Assembly (NCBI GenBank): GCA_025149285.1
Contig: CP102274.1
Location: forward strand, 6,552,489-6,616,488
DNA length: 64,000 nucleotides
Direction of reading: 5' to 3'
DNA from: Hungatella hathewayi
GTDB lineage: Bacteria > Bacillota > Clostridia > Lachnospirales > Lachnospiraceae
Part shown: positions 7,795 to 15,690 of the stretch, one piece after another
Numbering within the stretch: position 1 is the stretch's first letter
How the letters are laid out: the number at the start of each line of letters is the position of its first letter
Notes under the pieces: model-generated
What the model was told of the DNA's origin: nothing
Database searches by the model: none
The model's input: only the letters and a program-made list of their open reading frames with translations
Position numbers and translations under genes: made by a program

Positions 7795-9147
7795 TTACTC
7801 CTTCCGGGCCGCACGCTTCCGGTACCACACATACCACACCGTAAAAAACACAATCCCATACACCGACGCCAGCGGTACCGCCAGTCCGATATCAAACAGG
7901 CTGGCGCCTTCCTTCAGGCTGAACACATATGACAGCGGCACTCTCACAAGAAATGACGCGGTTATTCCCTGCAGCATAACAGGGAGCGACATGCCGTGAC
8001 CGTTAAAGTAACCGATGTAGCTGAATACAATACAGGTAAGAACCGCCTCAAAGCTGAAGCCCTTTAAGTACTCCGCCGCACGCATAATATATGCCTCATT
8101 GGCGGTGAACAGCGACGCCGGAAGATCCCCTCTGAAAAATGTAACCCCAAAGATAAGCACTCCGACACAGACGCCAAGCCCCATGCCTGTGAGCATCGCC
8201 TTCCTGGCCCGCTCCTCTTTTCCTGCGCCCACATTCTGGGCCACAAAGGCCGACATGGACTGCATCAGAGCGGAAGGAATCAGCATGACAAAGGAGATAA
8301 CCTTCTGAGCGATTCCATAGCCGGAAGATGCCTCGAGACCAATACCGTTTACGATGGCACAGAGAATTAAAAATGATATATTTGTCAGCAATTCCTGAAG
8401 CGCCAACGGTATTCCCAGCTTCAGAAAGATCGGAATCTCGCAGTTAAACCGGATATCGCTTCTTTTTACCGTAAACGGGAGTTCCTGTCTGCGGATAATC
8501 AGCAGGGACAGGACCACGCTGACAGCCTGGGCCAGAATCGTGGCCAGCGCGGCGCCCGCTACATTCATATGAAAGACTGCTACAAAAAGCAGATCTCCAA
8601 TAACATTGACGATACAGGCAATCAATACAAAGATCAGAGGAAGCTTTGAGTTGCCAAGCCCACGGAAAATACCGCTGATCACGTTATATGCCACTACGAA
8701 TACAATTCCCACACCGCAGATTCTTACATACTGAACCGTCAGCTCATAGGCCTGCTCCGGGGCATTGAGAAGCGATGCAAACACTGGGGCCATAAGCAGA
8801 AGCAGGGCCATAATCACCACGGTGAATATTACAAAAAAACAGACCGTTCCGCCAATAACACCGCCGATCCGTTCATTCCGCTTCTCTCCCAGATACCGGC
8901 TGATCAAAACCGTCACGCCCATGACCAGGGCGGTTATAACGAATGTAACCAGGTTAATGACATTGCTTCCCGTGGCTACTGCCGAGATGCCCGCGTCCGT
9001 TCCAAACTGTCCCACAACGAGCAGATCAACCGCGCCGTACATCGCCTGCAGGATCAGGGCTCCAAGCACAGGGATCATAAATTTAACAAGCTTTCCCACG
9101 ATACTTCCCTGTGTAAAATCATCTAATAACGAGTTATTCTTTGACAT
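7795..9147 (-). CDS. MATE-family multidrug efflux transporter
   Basis: A 450-residue membrane protein with about twelve hydrophobic helices in two related halves, the MatE fold that expels cationic drugs against Na+ or H+. Recognisable are the N-terminal GSIVGKLVKFMIPVLGALIL, the VDLLVVGQF segment and the interdomain region around residues 220-240. ATG 9147 was preferred over an adjacent ATG at 9150 because of the spacing to AAGGAGG. It starts 13 bp after a MarR-type regulator gene, an arrangement that points to drug-inducible efflux under local repression. Confidence 0.93.
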   Translation of the reverse strand: MSKNNSLLDDFTQGSIVGKLVKFMIPVLGALILQAMYGAVDLLVVGQFGTDAGISAVATGSNVINLVTFVITALVMGVTVLISRYLGEKRNERIGGVIGGTVCFFVIFTVVIMALLLLMAPVFASLLNAPEQAYELTVQYVRICGVGIVFVVAYNVISGIFRGLGNSKLPLIFVLIACIVNVIGDLLFVAVFHMNVAGAALATILAQAVSVVLSLLIIRRQELPFTVKRSDIRFNCEIPIFLKLGIPLALQELLTNISFLILCAIVNGIGLEASSGYGIAQKVISFVMLIPSALMQSMSAFVAQNVGAGKEERARKAMLTGMGLGVCVGVLIFGVTFFRGDLPASLFTANEAYIMRAAEYLKGFSFEAVLTCIVFSYIGYFNGHGMSLPVMLQGITASFLVRVPLSYVFSLKEGASLFDIGLAVPLASVYGIVFFTVWYVWYRKRAARKE

Positions 9148-9160
9148 CATTTCCTCCTTT

Positions 9161-9580
9161 TTATCGTTCCAGGTTCGCAAGCATGGTTTCCGCGACCCTC
9201 ATAAATGTATTTAAATCCTCCTGGGGGATCCCCTCTATGAGCAGCTCCTCCGTCTTTTGGATCTCCTGCTGCAGCGCAGTTCTGATTTCATCCGCCGCCT
9301 CCGTAAACTGAATTTTTTTGTATCTCCCGTCTTCCTCACTGCTGACCCTCTGGATCATCTTTCTGCTCTCAAGTGTTTTCAGAAGCTCCGTAGCCGTAGA
9401 CGGACGCAGTCCAAATTCTTTTTCAATGTCCTTCTGGTACAGCGGCCTGTCCCTGCCGTCAACCAGTATGAAATCCAGAATCCTTCCCTGAATCTCTGTA
9501 ATTCCAAAATTTTTTCCCATTTTTTCTGATCTGCGCCTTAAGCGTATGGATATTTTATTGATAAGTTTTCCGGTGTCCAT
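9161..9580 (-). CDS. MarR-family transcriptional regulator
   Basis: A 139-residue winged-helix repressor. Residues about 25-100 form the MarR DNA-binding domain (ITEIQGRILDFIL, YQKDIEKEFGLRPSTATELLKTLE, the wing RVSSEEDGRYKKIQFT). Flanking helices would make the dimer. ATG 9580 has TGGAGG upstream and was preferred over ATG 9613. It is first in an operon with the MATE pump. A palindrome overlaps the transcript start region, so it probably represses itself and the pump. Confidence 0.93.
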   Translation of the reverse strand: MDTGKLINKISIRLRRRSEKMGKNFGITEIQGRILDFILVDGRDRPLYQKDIEKEFGLRPSTATELLKTLESRKMIQRVSSEEDGRYKKIQFTEAADEIRTALQQEIQKTEELLIEGIPQEDLNTFMRVAETMLANLER

Positions 9581-9616
9581 TGTATTCCTCCAGGTTTTAC
9601 TGACCTTATGCATTAT

Positions 9617-9636
9617 ATAGTTCGGTTCCTAACTAT
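9617..9636. promoter_or_regulatory. Putative MarR operator
   Basis: A 20-bp near-palindrome with arms ATAGTT/AACTAT and inner GG/CC (ATAGTTCGGTTCCTAACTAT on the + strand), placed between the -10 box and the marR start. Confidence 0.6.
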
Positions 9637-9639
9637 TAA

Positions 9640-9667
9640 GTTATACCATATTTCAGGCAATTGTCAA
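9640..9667 (-). promoter_or_regulatory. Promoter of marR-MATE operon
   Basis: On the minus strand TTGACA (9662-9667), a 16-bp spacer, then TATAAC (9640-9645), just upstream of the operator palindrome. Confidence 0.65.
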
Positions 9668-9675
9668 GTACGATC

Positions 9676-9718
9676 AAAAACGCCTCTCCCGCGAATCAGC
9701 TTCGCGCCGGAGAGGCGT
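9676..9718 (-). terminator. Terminator after lacI-type gene
   Basis: On the minus strand ACGCCTCTCC pairs with GGAGAGGCGT, with an inner CGCGAA/TTCGCG helix, and is followed by a T run. Confidence 0.85.
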
Positions 9719-9734
9719 ACCTCATATGATACAG

Positions 9735-10727
9735 CTAAATATTCAGATTTTTTACGGTTTCCCGTATAATCAATTTATTTTCCAGATAAATCCGCCGGTT
9801 ATCTATGACACCGTCCTCCAGACGGCGCAGTAGAATCTTCGTCCCTTCCCGGGCGATCTCACCCATGTTCCGCTCCACGGTAGTCAGCTTCATATTCGCG
9901 TACCCCGACAGGTCCCAGTTATCGAAGCCGACCAGCGATATATCGTCCGGCACCTTTAACCCAACCTCATTAATCGCCTCACGGGCTCCGAATGCCATCT
10001 CGTCGTTAAAGCTCAAAATAGCAGTCAGGTCCTGCTCCAGAAGCCTCTTAGCCGCCTGATATCCGCTGGCATAGCGGTATGTACCATGTTCCACCGGCAG
10101 ACTGTCCGGATCCAGACCGTATTTTATCATGGAGGCACGCCAGCCGCGGTGACGCATTCTCGTAGAATCCAGATTTGAATTGCCTTCGATAATTCCGATT
10201 CTGCGGTGCCCGTTTTCCAGAAGATAATCCATGGCCTTTTCCATCGCTCCGGCCTCATCTGTGGTAACGTTGGGCACGTCCAAAAATACCGTCCGGCAGA
10301 TCGCCACCATGGGAATCTCCTTATTCAGTACTTCATCCATAAATTCCAGATCGTCATCCTTCTGCGTGAGCACGATAATCCCGTCCAAAAAAGAGGGGTT
10401 CAGCGTCCCCGGCTCATGCATATCGATACCTTTGACAATGACATTATATTTGCTTCCCACCACGCTGTAAACCCCGGTCAGCACATCGTGAAGAACAAAG
10501 GGGGAACTCATCTTGCTGATGGTAGAGAAATAAAGTCCAATCACATAGGACCGCGACATCTTCAGCTGAATCGCCGCCTGATTCGGCACATATCCCATCT
10601 CTTCTGCAATTTTTAAAATACGTTTCTTTTTATCGGATTTGTCCGCATTCGGATCGTTTAAGGCTCTGGATACCGTAGAGTAAGACACCCCTGCTTTTTT
10701 TGCCACATCCTTAATTGTAACTGCCAT
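9735..10727 (-). CDS. LacI-family transcriptional regulator of the adjacent sugar locus
   Basis: A 330-residue repressor. Residues 1-50 are the LacI helix-turn-helix and hinge (TIKDVAKKAGVSYSTVSRAL, NQAAIQL). Residues 60-330 are a periplasmic-binding-protein-like sugar sensor (DGIIVLT, GHRRIGIIEG, FNDEMAFGA, LVGFDNWD, TTVERNMGEIA). ATG 10727 has AGGGAG 8 bp upstream; an alternative GTG at 10736 lacks this. It has its own promoter and terminator downstream of the transporter genes. LacI-type operators lie at 14177 and 14399, so it probably represses the binding protein-permease operon and the GH105 gene until its sugar is present. Confidence 0.93.
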   Translation of the reverse strand: MAVTIKDVAKKAGVSYSTVSRALNDPNADKSDKKKRILKIAEEMGYVPNQAAIQLKMSRSYVIGLYFSTISKMSSPFVLHDVLTGVYSVVGSKYNVIVKGIDMHEPGTLNPSFLDGIIVLTQKDDDLEFMDEVLNKEIPMVAICRTVFLDVPNVTTDEAGAMEKAMDYLLENGHRRIGIIEGNSNLDSTRMRHRGWRASMIKYGLDPDSLPVEHGTYRYASGYQAAKRLLEQDLTAILSFNDEMAFGAREAINEVGLKVPDDISLVGFDNWDLSGYANMKLTTVERNMGEIAREGTKILLRRLEDGVIDNRRIYLENKLIIRETVKNLNI

Positions 10728-10763
10728 ATCCCACACTCCCTGCCATAAATACGTAATAGATTT

Positions 10764-10792
10764 AGTATACCTTTGACGTCCGAAGATTGCAA
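10764..10792 (-). promoter_or_regulatory. Promoter of lacI-type gene
   Basis: On the minus strand TTGCAA (10787-10792), a 17-bp spacer, then TATACT (10764-10769). Confidence 0.65.
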
Positions 10793-10828
10793 CACCTTAA
10801 TTCTCTCAGTTTTACTCAGAGGAAAACA

Positions 10829-10859
10829 AAAAACAGGCGGAGGTACAGCAACCTCCGCC
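10829..10859 (-). terminator. Terminator of the first sugar ABC operon
   Basis: On the minus strand GGCGGAGGT pairs with ACCTCCGCC around a 6-nt loop, followed by a T-rich tail. It separates the permease operon from the regulator gene. Confidence 0.85.
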
Positions 10860-10865
10860 ATTCAC

Positions 10866-11723
10866 TTAACCCTTTACGCCGCCCGCTGCAATACCGTCGA
10901 TAAACTGATCCTGAGCCAGCAGGAACACGATCAAAGACGGAATGATCGAAATCAGGGACATCGCCAGCACACGGTTCCACTCGAAACCGGTATCCGCGTC
11001 CATAGACATCTTCACAAAGATGGAGGCCGGATAACGGGCCGGTGTGTTGACATAAAGCAGCGGTCCCATAAAGTCATTGGAAGACCACATAAACTGGAAT
11101 AACGCACACGATACAATCGATGGCTTTAACATCGGCACAATCACGTACCATAAGGTCTTGATAGAACCACAGCCGTCAATGGTAGCAGCTTCCTCCAGTT
11201 CCTTGGGAATGTTTCTTAAGAACTGGATCAGCATGAATACAAAATACGTGTCCGTCGCAAACAGAGTCGGTACGATCAGCGCCAGATAAATGGGGGAATC
11301 GATCCATCCAAATTTATTGAACAGAACGAACTGCGGCACATTGAGTACGACCTGAGGAAGGAACAGCGTGGACATCAGGACTGCAAAGAGTAACTTTTTT
11401 CCCTTAAACTCAAACCTGGCAAATCCATACGCCGTTACAGTGGCGGATACAATTGTAAATACTACCTTCGGCAATACGATAGAGTATGTATTGATCATGG
11501 CCTTAAAAATGTCAATATCACCGCCATAGCTTTTCAACGCATTTTTATAGCCGTCCAGAGTCGGATTCTTCGGTATAAATCCAATTCCGCTGAATATCTC
11601 ATTATTTGTTTTAAATGTAGCCCCAACCATCCAGATCAACGGATAAATCATGATGAAGCCTACTACAATCAGCACTACGTAGCGCACGATTGTATTGACA
11701 GTCTTTCTTGTCTCTCTCGTCAT
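10866..11723 (-). CDS. Sugar ABC transporter permease, MalG-like
   Basis: A 285-residue inner membrane permease of the carbohydrate uptake transporter 1 group, with six hydrophobic helices. The EAA loop that docks the ATPase is readable as ELEEAATIDGCG followed by a P-rich segment near residues 180-200. The C-terminus ends FIDGIAAGGVKG, typical of MalG-type subunits. GGGAGG precedes ATG 11723. It is the last gene of the binding protein-permease-permease operon. No ATPase is encoded here, so a shared MsmK-type ATPase elsewhere is likely (inference). Confidence 0.93.
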   Translation of the reverse strand: MTRETRKTVNTIVRYVVLIVVGFIMIYPLIWMVGATFKTNNEIFSGIGFIPKNPTLDGYKNALKSYGGDIDIFKAMINTYSIVLPKVVFTIVSATVTAYGFARFEFKGKKLLFAVLMSTLFLPQVVLNVPQFVLFNKFGWIDSPIYLALIVPTLFATDTYFVFMLIQFLRNIPKELEEAATIDGCGSIKTLWYVIVPMLKPSIVSCALFQFMWSSNDFMGPLLYVNTPARYPASIFVKMSMDADTGFEWNRVLAMSLISIIPSLIVFLLAQDQFIDGIAAGGVKG

Positions 11724-11728
11724 CTTTT

Positions 11729-12658
11729 TTACCTCCCGTCCTCATCTGAATAGTAGACCCAGTGCTTCTGGCTGAAGAATGCAACCGCCGTAAAGGTCAT
11801 AACAATCAGGAACAGCAGCCATGCCTGGGCGCTTGCCAGACCCATTTCGTAGCTCTTGAACGCATTGTTATAAATCAGCATGGAGATCAGCATGGTCGAA
11901 TTACGCGGTCCGCCCTGGGTAATGATGAACGGTCCGTTGAATTCCTGGAACGCCTGGCACAGCTGGGTAACCAGATTGTAGAAAATAACCGGGGTGATCA
12001 GCGGAACTGTAATGCTGAAAAACTGTCTCCATTTTCCGGCTCCGTCGATGGAGGCCGCCTCGTATAGATCTTCCGGCACACCCTTTAAGGCCGCCAGGAA
12101 AATCACCATGGCCGAACCAAACTGCCAGACTCTCAGCAGGCAGATTACAAACAGCGCGTGAGAGGGGCTTGCCAGCCAGTTAGGGCCCTCGATCCCCATA
12201 TAGCTCAGCAGCATGTTTATAATACCGTCGTCCTTAAATACTGCTTTCCACAGCACAGCAATGGCAATGGATCCGCCCAGAATAGACGGAATATAGTAAG
12301 CCGTACGGAAGAGATTGACTCCCTTTAACTTAAAGTTCAGAATATATGCAATAAATAACGCAAAAACCAGTTTCAGCGGTACGGTCATGAACGCATACTT
12401 CATCGTAACCACAAAGGCTTTTACAATTTTCTTGGTATGGATAATCTCATCATAGTTCATCAGGCCAACTTTGGAAACTCCGTCAAACAAATGATAGTCC
12501 GTAAAACTGTATACAAGTGATGATCCAAACGGATATACTTTAAAGATAAGAAATCCGATCAGCCACGGCAGTATGAAGAAAAAGCCTTTATTTTCTTTTA
12601 CGATCCTCTTAAAGCTCCTTCTTTCTGCGGTTGCACTCTGAGCCGCTGGTTGCTTCAT
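11729..12658 (-). CDS. Sugar ABC transporter permease, MalF-like
   Basis: A 309-residue permease partner with six hydrophobic helices and the EAA motif DLYEAASIDGAG at about residue 200. It starts at ATG 12658 because GAGGAGG lies 7 bp upstream. A longer reading from 12721 would overlap the binding-protein stop by one base but has only a weak ribosome site and a Ser/Gln/Ala-rich extension unlike the family. Together with the next gene it forms the membrane channel for the sugar delivered by the 12721-14127 binding protein. Confidence 0.92.
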   Translation of the reverse strand: MKQPAAQSATAERRSFKRIVKENKGFFFILPWLIGFLIFKVYPFGSSLVYSFTDYHLFDGVSKVGLMNYDEIIHTKKIVKAFVVTMKYAFMTVPLKLVFALFIAYILNFKLKGVNLFRTAYYIPSILGGSIAIAVLWKAVFKDDGIINMLLSYMGIEGPNWLASPSHALFVICLLRVWQFGSAMVIFLAALKGVPEDLYEAASIDGAGKWRQFFSITVPLITPVIFYNLVTQLCQAFQEFNGPFIITQGGPRNSTMLISMLIYNNAFKSYEMGLASAQAWLLFLIVMTFTAVAFFSQKHWVYYSDEDGR

Positions 12659-12720
12659 ACCGTTACCTCCTCTTTCCTGCGCAGCGGCCTCCGTTACCGG
12701 CGGCCGCTGACTGTCACTCA

Positions 12721-14127
12721 TTATTTACTTAACACTTTATTTACACCGTCAATCAGTACTTCTGCAGCTTCATCAATATCGTAATCGCCGTAGCTTAAGC
12801 CTGCCATGACATCCCAGTAAACACCTTCGTTTGTTGCCTTTAATGCACTTGCTTCAAATTTTGGATCCAGCGGGAAGGAAACATAGCTTAAAACCTTGGA
12901 GTTTGCTTCTGCTACCAGTTCATTTAACAGGCCGTTGTCTTCACAGATCTTAAGGCCTTCTGCGGAACATGGGATTCCTCTTTCAGAACCAAGGATCTTA
13001 ACACCCTCTTCTTCATTTAACAGGAAGTTGACCAGTGCCGCACACTCAGCCGGATACTTTGTATTTTCAGAAATACCAAAGCACATGGAAACCTTCGCAA
13101 AGCCGCCCTTATAGTCGCCCATATCTGCAAATTCTTCCCCTACTACGAATTCCTGGCCTTCATTTAATGCGCCCTGCTGCTTGGTTGCCGCAGAATCCCA
13201 CTCGAAGATGCCTGCGTATTTGCCTTCCATCCATTTCGGGTTCTTGTCGAAGGAAGCTGCGCCGTCGCCTGCGATGGTTGCGATAGACGGAATCACGTGA
13301 TCTGCTTCCAGAGACTGAATGAATTCCAGTCCGTCTTTGATCTCATCTTCGGAATACTGAAGTTCATTGTTTTCTACCCAGGCTTTTCCATACTTGGACT
13401 CTAAGTAGTAAACCATGAAGATGGTTCTGTCATACTCGTTCATAGCCAGAGGATAGTAATCGTCGCCAAGCTTTTCCTGGAATACCTTTCCGGCTGCTCT
13501 TAAATCGGCCAGAGACTTCGGAGTCTCAATTCCTGCCTGATCGTATGTAGTCTTGTTCCAGTAGAAGATTCTTCCCGTCATGGAGATCGGAACGCCCTGC
13601 AGTTTGTCTGCAACCGTACACTGAGCCAGGTAATCTTCAGAAAACTGTGACAGATCCAGAATATCGGATAACTTGTTCAGATCATAGAAAGCGCTTCCGT
13701 CTGAACTGAAGGAAGTAATCCAGTTCCAGTTAATCTGGTTCACATCAGGCGCTGTTCCTGTGGCAAACTGAGATGACATCTTGTCTTCCCAGCCGTCCCA
13801 TGCAGAATAAGAAGTCTTTACCGTAATATTCGGATACTTCTTCATGAATGCATCCACTGCAGCCAGGGTAGCTTCGTGTCTTGAATCGCCGCCCCACCAG
13901 CTGAAGGAAATCTCGATGGGATCTGTGGTGTTTACCGTCAGGCCTTCTGCCTGCGCCGGTTCCGCTGTAGTTTCAGCCTCCGTTGCTGCCGCCTCTGTCT
14001 TGGCAGCCTCTGTCTGTGCCGCCGTTGTCTCCTCTGTCTGCTTTGCTCCATTGCCACAGCCAGCCAGTCCAGCTGCCATCGCAGCCGCCATTACCAGTGT
14101 TAAAGCTTTTTTCCAGTTCTTTCTCAT
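12721..14127 (-). CDS. Sugar ABC transporter substrate-binding lipoprotein
   Basis: A 468-residue extracellular solute-binding protein family 1 member. Residues 1-25 form a lipoprotein signal (KKALTLVMAAAMAAGLAGC), then a Thr/Glu/Ala linker to about residue 60, then the two-lobed binding domain (ISFSWWGGDSRHEATLAAVDAFMKKYPNI... region, GTAPDVNQINW, GIFEWDSAA). ATG 14127 has GGGAG upstream; an extension to 14181 is not family-like. It is first in the operon, behind a promoter at 14284-14312. The likely ligand is an oligosaccharide matching the divergent GH105 enzyme, possibly an unsaturated rhamnogalacturonan fragment (inference). Confidence 0.93.
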   Translation of the reverse strand: MRKNWKKALTLVMAAAMAAGLAGCGNGAKQTEETTAAQTEAAKTEAAATEAETTAEPAQAEGLTVNTTDPIEISFSWWGGDSRHEATLAAVDAFMKKYPNITVKTSYSAWDGWEDKMSSQFATGTAPDVNQINWNWITSFSSDGSAFYDLNKLSDILDLSQFSEDYLAQCTVADKLQGVPISMTGRIFYWNKTTYDQAGIETPKSLADLRAAGKVFQEKLGDDYYPLAMNEYDRTIFMVYYLESKYGKAWVENNELQYSEDEIKDGLEFIQSLEADHVIPSIATIAGDGAASFDKNPKWMEGKYAGIFEWDSAATKQQGALNEGQEFVVGEEFADMGDYKGGFAKVSMCFGISENTKYPAECAALVNFLLNEEEGVKILGSERGIPCSAEGLKICEDNGLLNELVAEANSKVLSYVSFPLDPKFEASALKATNEGVYWDVMAGLSYGDYDIDEAAEVLIDGVNKVLSK

Positions 14128-14176
14128 AAGACAATCTCCCTTTCTTTCCTGGGTGCAGTTCTCATTGCTTCGATTT

Positions 14177-14190
14177 TGCAAAGGTTTGCA
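14177..14190. promoter_or_regulatory. LacI-type operator 1
   Basis: TGCAAAGGTTTGCA: perfect arms TGCAAA/TTTGCA, in the leader of the binding-protein operon. It resembles the TGCAAACGTTTGCA class of LacI-family sites. Confidence 0.65.
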
Positions 14191-14283
14191 GTCCCGTTTT
14201 TAAAAATATGCATATCTGCTACATCCCAGCCCCTCGTTTGTGTCTTTTTGCCAGCAAATATACATTGTCTCGTTGATGTTTTT

Positions 14284-14312
14284 ATCTTAACACCATTCTT
14301 TTCCCATGTCAA
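14284..14312 (-). promoter_or_regulatory. Promoter of the first sugar ABC operon
   Basis: On the minus strand TTGACA (14307-14312), a 17-bp spacer, then TAAGAT (14284-14289), giving a leader of about 150 nt that contains operator 1. Confidence 0.65.
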
Positions 14313-14386
14313 TTGTATATTATGCACATCATTTTTTTATCTTTTTATGTATATTTACTAATTTTATTTTTCCAATAATATGATAT

Positions 14387-14412
14387 TATAATAGAAACTG
14401 CAAACGTTTGAA
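14387..14412 (+). promoter_or_regulatory. GH105 promoter -10 box with LacI-type operator 2
   Basis: TATAAT at 14387-14392 is followed at once by TGCAAACGTTTGAA at 14399-14412, whose core CAAACGTTTG is a perfect palindrome with the CG centre typical of LacI-family sites. The operator covers the expected transcription start. No good -35 box is visible. Confidence 0.6.
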
Positions 14413-14459
14413 TTATCAATCTTATTTTATTTTCTATAGATAGAAAAGGAGCATTTAAT

Positions 14460-15584
14460 ATGGAAATACTGGACCGCTATATTCATCAATTATTAGATCA
14501 GAGCACCCCGGAGTCTCCGATCTGGTATAAGGAAGAAAGCGATGCATCGGCCCCGGCCAAATGGAACTATATGGATGGCTGCATGATCAAAGCGATTCTG
14601 GAGCTCTATCATATTACACAAAACAGCAGATACTTGGAATTCGCCGATCATTTCATCGATCACTTTGTCCGCGAGGATGGCTCTATTGTTTCCTATGATC
14701 CGGAAGAGTATAACCTGGACAATGTAAATGCAGGCAAGACCCTGTTTGATTTATATAAGCTGACCGGAAAAGAGAAATACCGGAAGGGAATCGAAACCGT
14801 ATACAGCCAGATTTTAAGACAGCCGCGCACCTCCACCGGCAACTTCTGGCACAAAAAGATTTATCCCAATCAAATCTGGCTGGATGGACTCTATATGGCC
14901 CTTCCTTTCTATATGCAGTATGAGGTGGAATACAACAACTGCAAAAACTGTACCGATATTATTGATCAGTTCAGAAACGTCAGGAGGCTGATGAGGGAAC
15001 CGCTGAACGGCCTGTACTACCACGCATTTGATGATTCCCGGAAGATGTTCTGGTGCGACAAGGTAACCGGGCTCTCCGATAACTTCTGGCTCCGCGCGCT
15101 GGGCTGGTTCTCCATGGCTCTCATAGACACCATGGAAATCATGCCGGATTCCTTAAAAAGCCAGCGTTCCGAGTTAAATACCATCTACCGGGAACTGATC
15201 GACGCCATGCTCCCTTATCAGGATGAAGAGACCGGCATGTGGTATCAGGTCGTAAACCGGGGCGGTATTTGTCCCAACTACCTTGAGACTTCCGGTTCCG
15301 CCATTTTCGCCTACGCCATCATGAAAAGCGTCCGGCTGGGATACTTGCCGGACACATATCTTCCATTTGGTGAAAAGGCATTCTCCGGTATCTGCGATAA
15401 GTACTTATCCGAAGAAAACGGGGAACTGCAGCTGGATGGCATCTGCCTCGTGGCCGGCCTCGGCAACACCGAGAACCGGGAGGGAACCTTTGAATATTAC
15501 ATGCGGGAGCCAATTGTGAAAAATGAAGCAAAAGGCATCGCGCCTCTCATACTTGCCTATATTGAAATTCTAATGAGGAAGTAG
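14460..15584 (+). CDS. Glycoside hydrolase family 105 (unsaturated rhamnogalacturonyl hydrolase-like)
   Basis: A 374-residue cytosolic enzyme without signal peptide, an alpha/alpha barrel of the YteR/YesR type. These hydrate the terminal 4,5-unsaturated uronic acid left by pectin lyases. The catalytic Asp is visible as D142 in NQIWLDGLY; other family signatures are WNYMDGCMIKAI near the N-terminus, SDNFWLRALGWFSMALID, and the C-terminal ENREGTFEYYM. AAAGGAG lies 8 bp before ATG. It is divergent from the binding-protein operon and shares the LacI-type operators, so imported oligosaccharides are probably its substrates. A related GH88-type specificity cannot be ruled out from sequence alone. 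Confidence 0.9.
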   Translation: MEILDRYIHQLLDQSTPESPIWYKEESDASAPAKWNYMDGCMIKAILELYHITQNSRYLEFADHFIDHFVREDGSIVSYDPEEYNLDNVNAGKTLFDLYKLTGKEKYRKGIETVYSQILRQPRTSTGNFWHKKIYPNQIWLDGLYMALPFYMQYEVEYNNCKNCTDIIDQFRNVRRLMREPLNGLYYHAFDDSRKMFWCDKVTGLSDNFWLRALGWFSMALIDTMEIMPDSLKSQRSELNTIYRELIDAMLPYQDEETGMWYQVVNRGGICPNYLETSGSAIFAYAIMKSVRLGYLPDTYLPFGEKAFSGICDKYLSEENGELQLDGICLVAGLGNTENREGTFEYYMREPIVKNEAKGIAPLILAYIEILMRK

Positions 15585-15629
15585 ACCTCCGTCCTTCTCT
15601 ATACAGCGCTCTTTTTCTTGCAACGCTAT

Positions 15630-15660
15630 GGGGCTTATGGTATCATATGCCATAAGCCCC
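15630..15660 (+). terminator. Terminator after GH105
   Basis: GGGGCTTATGG pairs with CCATAAGCCCC around a 9-nt loop, followed by a short T-rich stretch. Confidence 0.65.
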
Positions 15661-15690
15661 TTACTTTGGCGCCGGAAAGGACCTGTACAT

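Noticed and set aside
9257..9529. Open reading frames opposite marR, and many other antisense frames in the window
   Set aside because: They mirror well-supported genes on the other strand, have no ribosome sites and no recognisable families.
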